Assembly (NCBI RefSeq): GCF_000740795.1
Contig: NZ_JGYG01000001.1
Location: forward strand, 434,001 to 498,000
From: Haematobacter massiliensis
GTDB lineage: Bacteria; Pseudomonadota; Alphaproteobacteria; Rhodobacterales; Rhodobacteraceae
Length of the DNA stretch: 64,000 bases
Direction: 5' to 3'
Below are positions 44,851-53,218 of this stretch, in pieces (the first letter of the stretch is position 1; every line of letters begins with the position of its first letter). Made by a program: the position numbers and the translations under genes. The notes beneath the pieces were generated by a model, which was not told the DNA's origin, searched no databases, and was given only the letters and a program-made list of their open reading frames with translations.

Positions 44851-45924
44851 ATGAAGAAGATACTTGCGCTGACGACCGCGCTGACGGCGGCGAGCCTCGG
44901 CACCGCGCAGGCCGAGGTCGTGGTGATGAGCTGGGGCGGCGCCTATGGGGTGGCGCAGACCGAGGCGCATGTGAAACCCTTCGAGAAGGACACGGGCATC
45001 AAGACGACGATGCTTGACTCCGACAACCCCGCCGCGCCGATCAAGGCGATGGTGGAGGCTGGCAACGTCACCGTGGACATCGCCTCGCTCGAATACTCCG
45101 ACGCGGTGCGGCTTTGCGACGAAGGATTGCTGGAAGAGATCGACGCCTCCAAACTCGCGCCGGCACCCGATGGCACTGCCGCTGCGGATGACTTCTTCGA
45201 GGGCGGCCTGACGGACTGTCTCGTCGCCACCGACGTCTGGGCCACGATCTATGCCTATGACGAAACCAAGTTCCCCGGTGAGAAGCCGACGACTGCCGCC
45301 GACTTCTTCGACACGGCGAAATTCCCCGGCAAGCGCGGCATGCGCAAATCCCCCAAGACGGTGATCGAACTCGCCCTGATGGCGGATGGCGTTCCCGCGG
45401 CCGAGGTCTATGACGTGCTGGCCACCCCAGAGGGTCTGGACCGCGCGTTCAAGAAGCTCGACACGATCAAGAAGGATGTCGTCTGGTGGGAAGCCGGCGC
45501 TCAGCCGCCGCAACTGCTCGCGGATGGCGAGGTTTCCATGACGATGGCCTATAACGGGCGCATCTTCAACGCGGTGATCGGCGAGGGTAAGCCCTTCGTC
45601 ACCGTCTGGGACGGGATGCAGTACGAGTTCGAAGGCTACGTCATCCCGAAGGGTGCCCCGCATCTGGAGGACGCGATCAAGTTTCTCGACTACTCCACCT
45701 CGCCCGAGAAGCTCGCCGACATGACGCAATACATCAGCTACGGCCCGACGCGGAAATCCACCGCGACGATGGAGCGGACCTACAAGGACGGCAAGACCGT
45801 CATGGCCCCGCACCTGCCGACGACGCCCGAGAACATGACCAATGCGGTCGAGACGAACTTCGAGTTCTGGGTCGATCATGACGCAGATCTGAAAGAGCGC
45901 TTCAACGCGTGGCTCATCAACTGA
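44851..45924 (+). CDS. Periplasmic binding protein of the Pot-type importer (PotD-like)
   Basis: The 357-residue precursor has a signal peptide (KKILALTTALTAASLGTAQA, cleaved near residue 21) and an SBP_bac_8/PotD-like fold beginning VVVMSWGGAYG. Family members bind polyamines, but also opines, GABA, thiamine or other small cations, so the ligand is not fixed. It is followed by a strong hairpin (45938-45963) that may keep the binding-protein message in excess over the permeases. Confidence 0.9.
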   Translation: MKKILALTTALTAASLGTAQAEVVVMSWGGAYGVAQTEAHVKPFEKDTGIKTTMLDSDNPAAPIKAMVEAGNVTVDIASLEYSDAVRLCDEGLLEEIDASKLAPAPDGTAAADDFFEGGLTDCLVATDVWATIYAYDETKFPGEKPTTAADFFDTAKFPGKRGMRKSPKTVIELALMADGVPAAEVYDVLATPEGLDRAFKKLDTIKKDVVWWEAGAQPPQLLADGEVSMTMAYNGRIFNAVIGEGKPFVTVWDGMQYEFEGYVIPKGAPHLEDAIKFLDYSTSPEKLADMTQYISYGPTRKSTATMERTYKDGKTVMAPHLPTTPENMTNAVETNFEFWVDHDADLKERFNAWLIN

Positions 45925-45937
45925 CCTGAGAAACCGA

Positions 45938-45963
45938 CCCGGCCCCGCGCCAGCGGGACCGGG
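45938..45963 (+). other. Intra-operon hairpin after the binding-protein gene
   Basis: CCCGG, one mismatched base, CCCGC, a four-base loop, GCGGG, one base and CCGGG form a ten-pair stem with a single C-A mismatch. No T run follows. Such 3' hairpins commonly stabilise the upstream binding-protein mRNA relative to permease mRNA. Confidence 0.6.
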
Positions 45964-46029
45964 CACGTTCTATCCGGTAGCGGGACAGCGTTGCACGCCT
46001 GCCGCCACTCTCAGAGGCTTTGAAGCAAG

Positions 46030-47307
46030 ATGGTCGAAACCACCGCAGTCTATCCGCCCGGACGACAGCCCGACAGTGTCCTGCCGGAAGAGAGCGGCAA
46101 AGCGCTCAGACGCTCGCTGGCCCATTCGCAGAGAAGTGCACGGCGCAGGGCGCTGTTGCTCGTGCTGCCGCTGCTGCTGTTCATCGTCATCACCTTCGTG
46201 ATGCCTATTGGCCAGCTCCTGCTCCGCTCGGTCTATAACGACGGCTTTTCGGCGAATATGCCTGCGGTGTCCGGCTGGCTGGGCGATCATCCCGACCTGG
46301 AGCCGGACGAAAGCGCCTTTGCCGCGCTCGCAACAGACATCAAGAACGCGGCGGAGGCCAAGACCCTCGGCACCGTCGCCACAAGAGTGAACTACGACCT
46401 GCCCGGCACCCGCTCGCTCTTTACATCCGCAGGGCGCAAGTCTCGCGACTGGCAGCCTCCGTATCGTGAGACGATGGTGGCTGACGATGCGCGCTGGGGC
46501 GATCCTGTGCTCTGGGGCGTGATGCGTCAGGCAGCGCACCCCTACACTGCCAACTTCTATCTCGCGGCGATCGACATGCAGCGCGACAATAGCGGTGCGA
46601 TCGAGCGTGTACCGGAAGATCGTCGCATCTATGTGCCGCTCTTCCTGCGCACATTCTGGCTCTCCGCCCTTATCACCGGTATCTGCCTCGTTCTGGCCTA
46701 TCCCATCGCGCATCTGCTGGCGACGCTTCCGCTTCGCAAGTCGAACTTGCTGATGATCCTTGTCCTGCTACCCTTCTGGACGTCGCTCCTTGTCAGGACG
46801 ACATCATGGATGGTGCTCTTGCAGGAGCAGGGTGTGGTCAACAACCTGCTCGTCGCGCTGCACATCATCAACGACGATCAGCGCCTGCCGATGATGTACA
46901 ACCAGTTCGGCACGATCATCGCGATGACGCATATCCTGCTGCCATTCATGGTGCTCCCCCTCTATTCCGTGATGCGACCGATCAACCCCTCCTACGTGCG
47001 CGCGGCGCGGAGCCTCGGCGCGACCTCCTGGACGGCGTTCCGCCGGGTGTATTTTCCCCAGACCCTGCCGGGGATTGGGGCGGGGTCGCTGCTCGTCTTC
47101 ATCCTTGCGGTGGGCTACTACATCACCCCCGCGCTGGTCGGGGGCGCAAGCGGGCAACTCATCTCCAACCTGATCGCCTATCACATGCAGGGCAGCCTGA
47201 ACTGGTCGATGGCGGCGGCGCTCGCGGCGATCCTGCTGGCGGCGGTGTTGCTGCTCTACTGGCTCTATGATCGCCTGATCGGCATCGACAACATGAAGCT
47301 CGGCTGA
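46030..47307 (+). CDS. ABC transporter permease (PotB-like) with a large periplasmic loop
   Basis: The 425-residue permease has one N-terminal membrane segment (ALLLVLPLLLFIVITFVMPI), then about 140 hydrophilic residues (75-215), then five more segments with the EAA motif AARSLGATSWTAFRRVYFPQ. A usual PotB is about 285 aa; the difference is entirely this loop after the first segment, which may contact the binding protein. The ATG at 46030 is in a typical position. It forms the channel with the next gene, 9 bp downstream. Confidence 0.88.
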   Translation: MVETTAVYPPGRQPDSVLPEESGKALRRSLAHSQRSARRRALLLVLPLLLFIVITFVMPIGQLLLRSVYNDGFSANMPAVSGWLGDHPDLEPDESAFAALATDIKNAAEAKTLGTVATRVNYDLPGTRSLFTSAGRKSRDWQPPYRETMVADDARWGDPVLWGVMRQAAHPYTANFYLAAIDMQRDNSGAIERVPEDRRIYVPLFLRTFWLSALITGICLVLAYPIAHLLATLPLRKSNLLMILVLLPFWTSLLVRTTSWMVLLQEQGVVNNLLVALHIINDDQRLPMMYNQFGTIIAMTHILLPFMVLPLYSVMRPINPSYVRAARSLGATSWTAFRRVYFPQTLPGIGAGSLLVFILAVGYYITPALVGGASGQLISNLIAYHMQGSLNWSMAAALAAILLAAVLLLYWLYDRLIGIDNMKLG

Positions 47308-47316
47308 GGAACGAAG

Positions 47317-48237
47317 ATGGCCCTTCCCGTCTATGCAAGCCCGCTCGAACGCGTCTGGCATTATGTCTATCTGGCGCTTTGCGCACTCATCTTCCTGTTC
47401 CTGATCGCGCCGATCCTCGTCATCATCCCGCTTTCCTTCAACGCCGAGCCCTACTTCACCTTCACGGAAAAGATGCTGGCCTTCGACCCCGAAGGCTATT
47501 CGATGCGCTGGTACGACATGCTCCTGACCTTCGGCACCCAGGCCCCGGATGCGCCACGCACGGGAGCCTTCTGGGCGGATGTCTGGCAGAACGCGACATG
47601 GGTGAAGGTCGCCAAGAACTCGATCATCGTCGGCTTCTTCGCGACGCTCGTCGCAACGACGCTCGGCACCATCGCGGCGCTTGGCCTTTCCAGGCCCGAG
47701 ATGCCATACCGTCGGCCGATCATGGCGCTGCTGATCTCCCCGATGATCGTTCCGGTCATCATCACTGCGACCGGCTTGTTCTTCTTCTACTCCCGTATCC
47801 AGATCCAGCAGTGGGGCATTCCCTATCTCGGCCTCGTCCTCTCGCATGCGACGCTGGGCATTCCCTTCGTCATCATCACGGTGACGGCGACCCTGGTAGG
47901 GTTCGACCGGTCGCTCACCCGCGCGGCGGCAAGCCTCGGCGCCTCTCCGGTCCGAAGCTTCTTCAAGGTGACGCTGCCGATCATCCTGCCCGGACTGATT
48001 TCCGGGGCGCTCTTCGCCTTCGTGACCTCCTTCGATGAGGTCGTGGTGGTGCTGTTTCTCGCCAGCCCCGACGAGCAGACCATTCCGCGCCAGATGTGGA
48101 ACGGTATCCGGGAGCAGATCAGCCCCGCGATCCTTGCGGTGGCGACCATCCTCATCGTCGTCTCCATCGGCCTTCTCACCACGGTCGAACTCCTGCGGCG
48201 CCGGTCGGAGCGTCTGCGCGGCCTCAGCCCCGGCTGA
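47317..48237 (+). CDS. ABC transporter permease (PotC-like)
   Basis: The 306-residue permease has six membrane segments and the coupling motif AAASLGASPVRSFFKVTLP. A small extra loop (TFGTQAPDAPRTGAFWADV, about 70-90) precedes segment two and matches in kind the larger loop of its partner. Last gene of the Pot-type operon; it meets the D-amino-acid operon tail to tail. Confidence 0.92.
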   Translation: MALPVYASPLERVWHYVYLALCALIFLFLIAPILVIIPLSFNAEPYFTFTEKMLAFDPEGYSMRWYDMLLTFGTQAPDAPRTGAFWADVWQNATWVKVAKNSIIVGFFATLVATTLGTIAALGLSRPEMPYRRPIMALLISPMIVPVIITATGLFFFYSRIQIQQWGIPYLGLVLSHATLGIPFVIITVTATLVGFDRSLTRAAASLGASPVRSFFKVTLPIILPGLISGALFAFVTSFDEVVVVLFLASPDEQTIPRQMWNGIREQISPAILAVATILIVVSIGLLTTVELLRRRSERLRGLSPG

Positions 48238-48248
48238 AGCCAGCGGCC

Positions 48249-48286
48249 AAAAAGAAGCGGGACGCAAGCCATCGCCTGCGTCCCGC
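48249..48286 (-). terminator. Intrinsic terminator of the dat operon (possibly bidirectional)
   Basis: GCGGGACGCA (48257-48266) and TGCGTCCCGC (48277-48286) make a perfect 10-bp stem with a ten-base loop. On the minus strand it is followed by TTCTTTTT, so it terminates the dgcN-dgcA-dat transcript; it also lies 12-49 bp after the permease stop and may serve the plus strand. Confidence 0.87.
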
Positions 48287-48316
48287 GCGGAGTGTCAGAG
48301 ACTTGTCGTCGGAAGC

Positions 48317-49177
48317 TCAGACCGCCGCTTTACGCATCTCGTCGATATAGATTTCCCGGAGCCGCGCCGCCACTGGCCCCGGTTTGCCGCCCCCGACTGC
48401 TGCACCGTCGATTTCAACCACCGGCATGACAAACGCGGAGGCTGAGGTGAAGAACGCTTCATCCGCCGCCTGCGCTTCTTCGACCGTGAACAGCCGCTCC
48501 TCGACCTCCATCTGCGCCTCTGCTGCGAGGCGGATCACCGCGGCACGGGTGATACCGTGGAGGATCTCTTCGGACAGGGGCCGGGTGATGATCCGTCCGC
48601 CCTTCACGATATAGACGTTGTTGGACGATCCCTCGGTGACGAAGCCATCCTCCACGAACCAGGCGTCATCCACCTCCGCCTTCTTGGCCATCATCTTCGC
48701 CATGCTGGGATAGAGAAGCTGCACCGTCTTGATGTCGCGGCGTCCCCAGCGGATATCGGGGACAGAGATCACCTTCGCGCCGATCTTTGCCTGCGGGCTG
48801 TCCGCCAGACCCGGTTTCGACTGGGTGAACAGTACCAGCGTCGGGGCCACGCTTTTGTCGGGGAAAGCGAAATCACGGTCGCCGGGATTGCCGCGGGTGA
48901 CCTGAAGATAGACCATGCCATCCTCCACCCCATTGCGCGCGATCAGTTCCCGATGGATGGCCAGAAGCTCCTCATCCGAAACGGGCGTCGCCATCTCCAG
49001 CTCCCTCAGCGAGCGGGCGAGGCGCTTGGTATGGCCCTCGAAATCCACCAGCTTGCCGCCCAGGACGCTCGTCACCTCATAGACCCCGTCCGCCATCAGG
49101 AAGCCGCGATCAAAGATGGAGACGCGCGCCTCCTCCTCCGGCAGATAGTCACCATTCACATAGACGATGCGGCTCAT
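48317..49177 (-). CDS. dat: D-amino-acid aminotransferase
   Basis: The 286-residue fold-type IV PLP enzyme is closest to D-alanine aminotransferase: YVNGDYLPEEEARVSIFDRGFLMADGVYEV at the start (shown here as the family pattern, Tyr/Arg/Asp), PLP Lys in RWGRRDIKTVQLL and EGSSNNVYIV near the cofactor phosphate. It would interconvert D-Ala plus 2-oxoglutarate with pyruvate plus D-Glu. Branched-chain aminotransferases look similar, but the neighbours dgcA and dgcN deal with D-glutamate. The gene begins within 1 bp of the dgcA stop. Confidence 0.85.
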   Translation of the reverse strand: MSRIVYVNGDYLPEEEARVSIFDRGFLMADGVYEVTSVLGGKLVDFEGHTKRLARSLRELEMATPVSDEELLAIHRELIARNGVEDGMVYLQVTRGNPGDRDFAFPDKSVAPTLVLFTQSKPGLADSPQAKIGAKVISVPDIRWGRRDIKTVQLLYPSMAKMMAKKAEVDDAWFVEDGFVTEGSSNNVYIVKGGRIITRPLSEEILHGITRAAVIRLAAEAQMEVEERLFTVEEAQAADEAFFTSASAFVMPVVEIDGAAVGGGKPGPVAARLREIYIDEMRKAAV

Positions 49178-49178
49178 G

Positions 49179-50144
49179 TTACCCCCAAAGCTCGGCGTCG
49201 GACGGATGCACACCCGCCGCGTCGTAAAGCAGCGGGCTGTCGCGGTCTTCGGCCAGAAGCAGCGGCCCGTCAAGATCGACAACAGCCGCTCCCTGAGCGA
49301 CCAGCACGGCGGGCGCCATGGCGAGCGAAGACCCCACCATGCAACCGACCATGATGCCATAGCCCGCCGCATGCGCCGCATCCCGCAGCGCCAGCGCTTC
49401 CGTCAAGCCACCGGTCTTGTCGAGCTTGATGTTGACGAGATCGTATTTGCCCGCGATGTCATCCAGCGAATGCCGGTCATGACAGCTTTCGTCGGCACAG
49501 ACCGGTAGCGGACGCGCGATCTCCGCCAGCATCTCGTCCGCCCCTGCGGGCAGCGGCTGCTCCACCAACGCGACGCCAAGCCGCACGAGATGCGGGGCAA
49601 GGTCGCGATAGACATCCGCCGTCCACCCCTCGTTCGCATCGACGATGATCCGCGCCTCCGGGGCACCCCGGCGCACGGCTTCCAGCCGACCCATGTCATC
49701 GGCGGTGCCGAGCTTGATCTTCAGAAGGGGGCGGGAGGCATTGCGGCGCGCCGCAGCCTCCATCCGCTCCGGCGTATCCAGCGAGAGGGTAAAGGCGGTG
49801 ATCATCGGCCCGGGCTTCGGCAGCCCCGCCATATCCCAGACACGCTTGCCCGCGCGCTTTGCCTCCCAGTCCCAGAGCGCGCAATCCACAGCGTTCCGGG
49901 CGGCACCCGGCGGCAGCATGCCTTGCAACTCCGTCCGGCTCAGGGGAAGCTCCAGCCCTTCGATCTGACCGGTCACGCTCTCCAGGCTTTCGCCGTAGCG
50001 GGCATAGGGCACGCATTCGCCCCGCCCCGTGATGCCGTCCTTCTCAACCGTCACGGTCAGCACCTTCGCCTCCGTGCGGGAGCCGCGCGATATGGTGAAC
50101 ACTTCCGCGAGCCGGAAGGTTTCGGGGGTCACGGTGAGCTTCAT
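49179..50144 (-). CDS. dgcA: N-acetyl-D-glutamate racemase (enolase-superfamily epimerase)
   Basis: The 321-residue enolase-superfamily protein shows LLKIKLG with the catalytic Lys, metal ligands in IIVDANEGW, VEQPL and CADESCH, and the second Lys in VNIKLDKTGG, the pattern of dipeptide epimerases such as YcjG. With a DUF1611 gene immediately upstream it fits DgcA, which converts N-acetyl-D-glutamate to N-acetyl-L-glutamate in the DgcN-DgcA route described in marine bacteria. An L-Ala-D/L-Glu epimerase role in murein peptide recycling is the main alternative. 2 bp separate it from dgcN. Confidence 0.83.
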   Translation of the reverse strand: MKLTVTPETFRLAEVFTISRGSRTEAKVLTVTVEKDGITGRGECVPYARYGESLESVTGQIEGLELPLSRTELQGMLPPGAARNAVDCALWDWEAKRAGKRVWDMAGLPKPGPMITAFTLSLDTPERMEAAARRNASRPLLKIKLGTADDMGRLEAVRRGAPEARIIVDANEGWTADVYRDLAPHLVRLGVALVEQPLPAGADEMLAEIARPLPVCADESCHDRHSLDDIAGKYDLVNIKLDKTGGLTEALALRDAAHAAGYGIMVGCMVGSSLAMAPAVLVAQGAAVVDLDGPLLLAEDRDSPLLYDAAGVHPSDAELWG

Positions 50145-50146
50145 GG

Positions 50147-51148
50147 TCAGGATGCCACCAGCGCATCGACCAGCCGGCCCGCGCCGTGTCGGAACGGATC
50201 AACCGTGGGGAGGCCCATCTGCTGCTCCACATTCTGGAGGTAGCGCACGGCCTCCTCCTCGCTCATATGCTGGGTGTTGACGGAGATACCGACGACCTTG
50301 CACTCCGGGTTGCCCACACGAGCCAGCTGGAGCGACAGGTCACGCAAATCCTCCAGGCTCGGCAGTTTGTAATCCGGCAGGCCGCGCATATGCGGGCGGG
50401 TCGGCTCATGGCAGAGCACCAGTGCGTCGGGCTGGCCGCCATGCACCAGCGCCAGCGTCACCCCCGAGTAGGAGATATGGAACAGGCTCCCCTGCCCTTC
50501 GATCATGTCCCAATGGTCCTCGTCGTTGTCCGGCGTCAGGTATTCCACCGAACCCGCCATGAAATCCGCGATCACGGCATCAAGGGGAACACCTTCGCCA
50601 GTGATGAGGATGCCGGTCTGCCCCGTTGCGCGGAAATCGGATTTCAGGCCGCGCTCCCGCATCTCCTTGTCCATGGCGAGGCAGGTATACATCTTGCCGA
50701 CCGAGCAATCCGTGCCGACGGCCAGCATGCGCTTGCCGGAGCGCTTCTTGCCGTTGGCGATGGGATAGTCGACCACCGGAACGCGGACATCGTGAAGTTC
50801 CCGCCCGAAGCGTTCCGCGGCGGCAACCAGCAACGGCTCATCCCTGAGCAGGTTGTGCAGGCCGGAGGCAATGTCGAAGCCTTCTTCCAGAGCTTCCACC
50901 AACACCTTGATCCAGCTGTCGGAGATCACGCCGCCACGATTGGCCACACCGACGACCAGGGTCTTGCAGCCCGCGGCCTTCGCCTCCGCCAAGGTCATGT
51001 CGGGAAGTTTCATGTCCGCCTTGCAGCCCTCCATGCGGAACTGCGCCACGGCGAATTCAGGGCGCCAGTCGCGGATGCCCTGCGCCACCTTCGCCGCCAA
51101 GGGGTCGGGCGCGTCACCGAGAAAAAGGAGGTAGGGCGTCTTTATCAT
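50147..51148 (-). CDS. dgcN: DUF1611 protein, N-acetyl-D-glutamate-forming acetyltransferase
   Basis: The 333-residue protein is a DUF1611 member with the P-loop-like AVGTDCSVGKMYTCLAM, ATGQTGILITGEGVPLDAV and VLCHEPTRPHMRGLPDYKLP motifs. DUF1611 proteins were identified as DgcN, which acetylates D-glutamate using acetyl-CoA. First gene of dgcN-dgcA-dat; start MIKTPYLLFLGDAPDP at 51148 is chosen over an upstream ATG at 51178. Cytoplasmic. The reaction is known from the family; the assignment here is by motif and order. Confidence 0.83.
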   Translation of the reverse strand: MIKTPYLLFLGDAPDPLAAKVAQGIRDWRPEFAVAQFRMEGCKADMKLPDMTLAEAKAAGCKTLVVGVANRGGVISDSWIKVLVEALEEGFDIASGLHNLLRDEPLLVAAAERFGRELHDVRVPVVDYPIANGKKRSGKRMLAVGTDCSVGKMYTCLAMDKEMRERGLKSDFRATGQTGILITGEGVPLDAVIADFMAGSVEYLTPDNDEDHWDMIEGQGSLFHISYSGVTLALVHGGQPDALVLCHEPTRPHMRGLPDYKLPSLEDLRDLSLQLARVGNPECKVVGISVNTQHMSEEEAVRYLQNVEQQMGLPTVDPFRHGAGRLVDALVAS

Positions 51149-51228
51149 GGGGGAACCTCGGAGATTGAACACCGCCATGATGACGCGGCAACCCGCAGGC
51201 GCAACCCCCGATCAGACAGACATTTCCC

Positions 51229-51906
51229 TTAGCGGAAGCAGGCGAGGATGGCCGCATAATGCATCGCCGCCGCAGTCACCACAAACCCGTGCCAGATCGC
51301 CGTCTGAAAGCGCAGTTTCTCCCAAAGGAAGAAAATGACGCCGAAAGAATAGACCAGCCCGCCAGCCAGGATAAGAACCTGGGACATGAGAGGAATGCTC
51401 TGCATCACCGGCGCGGCGATCAGCAGTCCGCTCCAGCCCATGGAAAGGTAAAGAACCAGCGACAGCCACCCGTATCCGACGGGGAAAATCCACTTGATGG
51501 CAACTCCTGCGAAGGCCATCAGCCAGATCGCGCATAGCATCACCACGGCCGAGTAATGGCTCGCGCTCCGCTCAAGGAATGGCGTGTAAGTTGCTGCGAT
51601 CAGAAGAAAAATCGACGAATGGTCAAAGCGACGCAGAACCAGCTTCACCGCTCCGACAGGCCAGAGGTTATAAGCCAGGGAAATGGAGAGCGCGGCCACG
51701 AGGATGGAGCCGTAAAGCGCAGCAGCCGCCCGCCCGCTCCACCCTGCACCGGAAGCGGAGACGATGAGAACGACCGTGCCAAGCAGCGCCAGAGCCACTC
51801 CGACGCCGTGCACGATACCATCTGCGATCAACTCGTCACGACCGGGCCGCGGACGCAATACGCCGCCGGACAGATCGGAGGGAGCGGGTTCCGTTATCTC
51901 TTGCAT
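51229..51906 (-). CDS. PAQR/hemolysin III family membrane protein
   Basis: The 225-residue protein has seven hydrophobic segments and the PAQR signature residues: HGVGVALALLG (first His), FDHSSIFLLIAATYTPF and WHGFVVTAAAMHY (paired His near the end), which in the family form a zinc site linked to ceramidase-like activity. The hemolysin name is historical and no toxin role is implied. Monocistronic on the minus strand, 80 bp upstream of dgcN's start. Confidence 0.9.
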   Translation of the reverse strand: MQEITEPAPSDLSGGVLRPRPGRDELIADGIVHGVGVALALLGTVVLIVSASGAGWSGRAAAALYGSILVAALSISLAYNLWPVGAVKLVLRRFDHSSIFLLIAATYTPFLERSASHYSAVVMLCAIWLMAFAGVAIKWIFPVGYGWLSLVLYLSMGWSGLLIAAPVMQSIPLMSQVLILAGGLVYSFGVIFFLWEKLRFQTAIWHGFVVTAAAMHYAAILACFR

Positions 51907-51963
51907 GAAGCGACTTTGCCAGTGATCGCGCCTGCTGCCAAGCGACGCTTGTGTGACAGAATA

Positions 51964-52398
51964 TCAGCGCGTCGCGAGCAGGCGGGGAAACTCTATCGCA
52001 GGGCAGCGATCCTCTACCACATCGACCCCGCGGGCGCGGGCGAGAGCTGCCGCGCGAGGCGCGGTGACACCAAGCTGCATCCAGACAGTCCGGAGGTTGG
52101 GCAGCGCGACAAGGGCCTCCTCCACCACCGCGCCCGCCGCTTCCGAACGGCGGAAGATGTCGATCATGTCGATGGCAGCCGGGTCAGCGATGTCTGCGAG
52201 CCGGGCCACGACCGTCTCCCCCAGGATGGTTTCCCCCGCATGGCCCGGATTGACCGGTACGATCCGCCATCCGAGACTTTGAAGAAAGCGGGCAACTCCA
52301 TGGCTGGGGCGCGCGGGGTTGGGTGACAGGCCGATGACGGCGACATTTCGCGTATCGCGAAGGATGCGGGTGAACAGGGCGGATTCGCTCTGGACCAT
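51964..52398 (-). CDS. CoA-binding domain protein (YccU-like)
   Basis: The 144-residue Rossmann-fold protein matches the single-domain CoA_binding family: NVAVIGLSPNPARPSHGVARFL, RIVPVNPGHAGETILGE, DIFRRSEAAGAVVEEAL and VWMQLGV. Its role is not established. The ribosome site GGAGAC is 7 bases before the ATG. Notably, a strong intrinsic terminator ends only 17 bases before this ATG, so its transcript must either start within a few bases or read through the terminator. Confidence 0.88.
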   Translation of the reverse strand: MVQSESALFTRILRDTRNVAVIGLSPNPARPSHGVARFLQSLGWRIVPVNPGHAGETILGETVVARLADIADPAAIDMIDIFRRSEAAGAVVEEALVALPNLRTVWMQLGVTAPRAAALARARGVDVVEDRCPAIEFPRLLATR

Positions 52399-52415
52399 GG
52401 CTGTGTCTCCAGAAT

Positions 52416-52446
52416 AAAAAAGCGCCCAGTCACGAAGACCGGGCGC
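52416..52446 (-). terminator. Intrinsic terminator directly in front of the CoA-binding gene
   Basis: On the minus strand GCGCCCGGTC and GACTGGGCGC form a ten-base-pair stem with one mismatch (TTCGT loop) followed by six Ts. It ends 17 bases upstream of the ATG at 52398. Confidence 0.85.
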
Positions 52447-52545
52447 CAGTCGCGGAACGAGGGACAGTGAACCGAAGCACGGAGGTTCCGATTCCGCGCT
52501 TCTGATGGAGCAGATAGAGACCCTTTCCCGCTTTTAAAGGGGGGA
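52447..52545 (-). ncRNA. Hairpin-rich transcript candidate ending at the terminator
   Basis: Between the YHS gene stop and the terminator the minus strand can form CCCTTT/AAAGGG (52536-52541 with 52521-52526) and CGCGGAA/TTCCGCG (52492-52498 with 52451-52457), the latter enclosing GAACC/GGTTC (52484-52488 with 52469-52473). With the terminator this gives four stems in about 130 nt. No reading frame is convincing. It could be a small RNA, a leader with attenuation for the CoA-binding gene or simply the 3' region of the YHS message. Confidence 0.5.
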
Positions 52546-52558
52546 GTCGCGAATCTGT

Positions 52559-52573
52559 GAACATATTCAGAAC
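52559..52573 (-). promoter_or_regulatory. LexA-type SOS box (GTTC-N7-GTTC)
   Basis: The minus strand reads GTTCTGAATATGTTC, an exact match to the alphaproteobacterial LexA consensus GTTC-N7-GTTC with an AT-rich spacer. It lies just downstream of the YHS stop and upstream of the hairpin-rich transcript. Eight fixed bases would occur about twice by chance on both strands of 64 kb, so position is the main support. Confidence 0.4.
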
Positions 52574-52578
52574 GAATG

Positions 52579-53124
52579 TTAATTTCCGGATGCGATGGAT
52601 TGCTCCTCCGCTGTGGCGGTTTTGTCGAAATCTGTCGTCGCGGCGGCCCAGACCGTCATTTCATCCGCGCTGCGGAACAGATAAAGACGTCCGTCCCGGA
52701 TGGCGAAAACATCCGGGTCGGCAGCGACTTTTCGGCCCCCGTTTTCCATTGCCTTGCTGCACCATCCGCCGAACTGCGGCGCATATGCACGGGGATCTGC
52801 CTCAAAAGCCACGAGATTTTCATGCGAGGCGAAGAGCCAGATCGCGCCCTTCCACTTCAGGGCGTATTGCGTCTTGCCCTTCGCGGGATGCGCGGCGCTG
52901 AAGTAGGAGACGGGATCCCGGCCCGCGAGCGCGATGCCACCAGGGGCAAAGACGCGGCGATTTGTCCCGGCGAGCGCGGGCAAACCCACCGACACTGCCG
53001 CCAACCCGCCCGCTCCCAGAAAGAACACTTCCCGGCGCCCCATCTGACCATCGGCCACGCGCTGAGTTCCGCGGCGGCGTGGAGGGCTGTGCGTCAAGGC
53101 GCCATGGGGGGCGAGCACCGTCAT
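52579..53124 (-). CDS. YHS-domain protein with a Tat-like signal
   Basis: The 181-residue protein has a twin-arginine-like segment GRREVFFLGAGGLAAVSVG (about 29-48) after a polar 28-residue lead, then a YHS-type domain (GRDPVSYF, WKGAIWLFASHENLVAFEADP, YAPQFGGWCSKAM). The YHS family is found in periplasmic metal-related proteins; function unclear. The start at 53124 has GGAG six bases upstream; MGRRE at 53043 has none but is a possible alternative giving a shorter Tat signal. Confidence 0.8.
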   Translation of the reverse strand: MTVLAPHGALTHSPPRRRGTQRVADGQMGRREVFFLGAGGLAAVSVGLPALAGTNRRVFAPGGIALAGRDPVSYFSAAHPAKGKTQYALKWKGAIWLFASHENLVAFEADPRAYAPQFGGWCSKAMENGGRKVAADPDVFAIRDGRLYLFRSADEMTVWAAATTDFDKTATAEEQSIASGN

Positions 53125-53218
53125 GGCGCGCTCCTTCAGTCGTTCAATCCTTCCCCACAGATGACATGGGCCAAGGCCGCGGAAAACCCGCGCTCCCGCA
53201 ACCGTGATGGAGAGAGGC

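Noticed and set aside
51229-51906. Hemolysin III as a toxin
   Set aside because: The family name is historical; the seven-segment PAQR pattern is that of widespread housekeeping membrane proteins.
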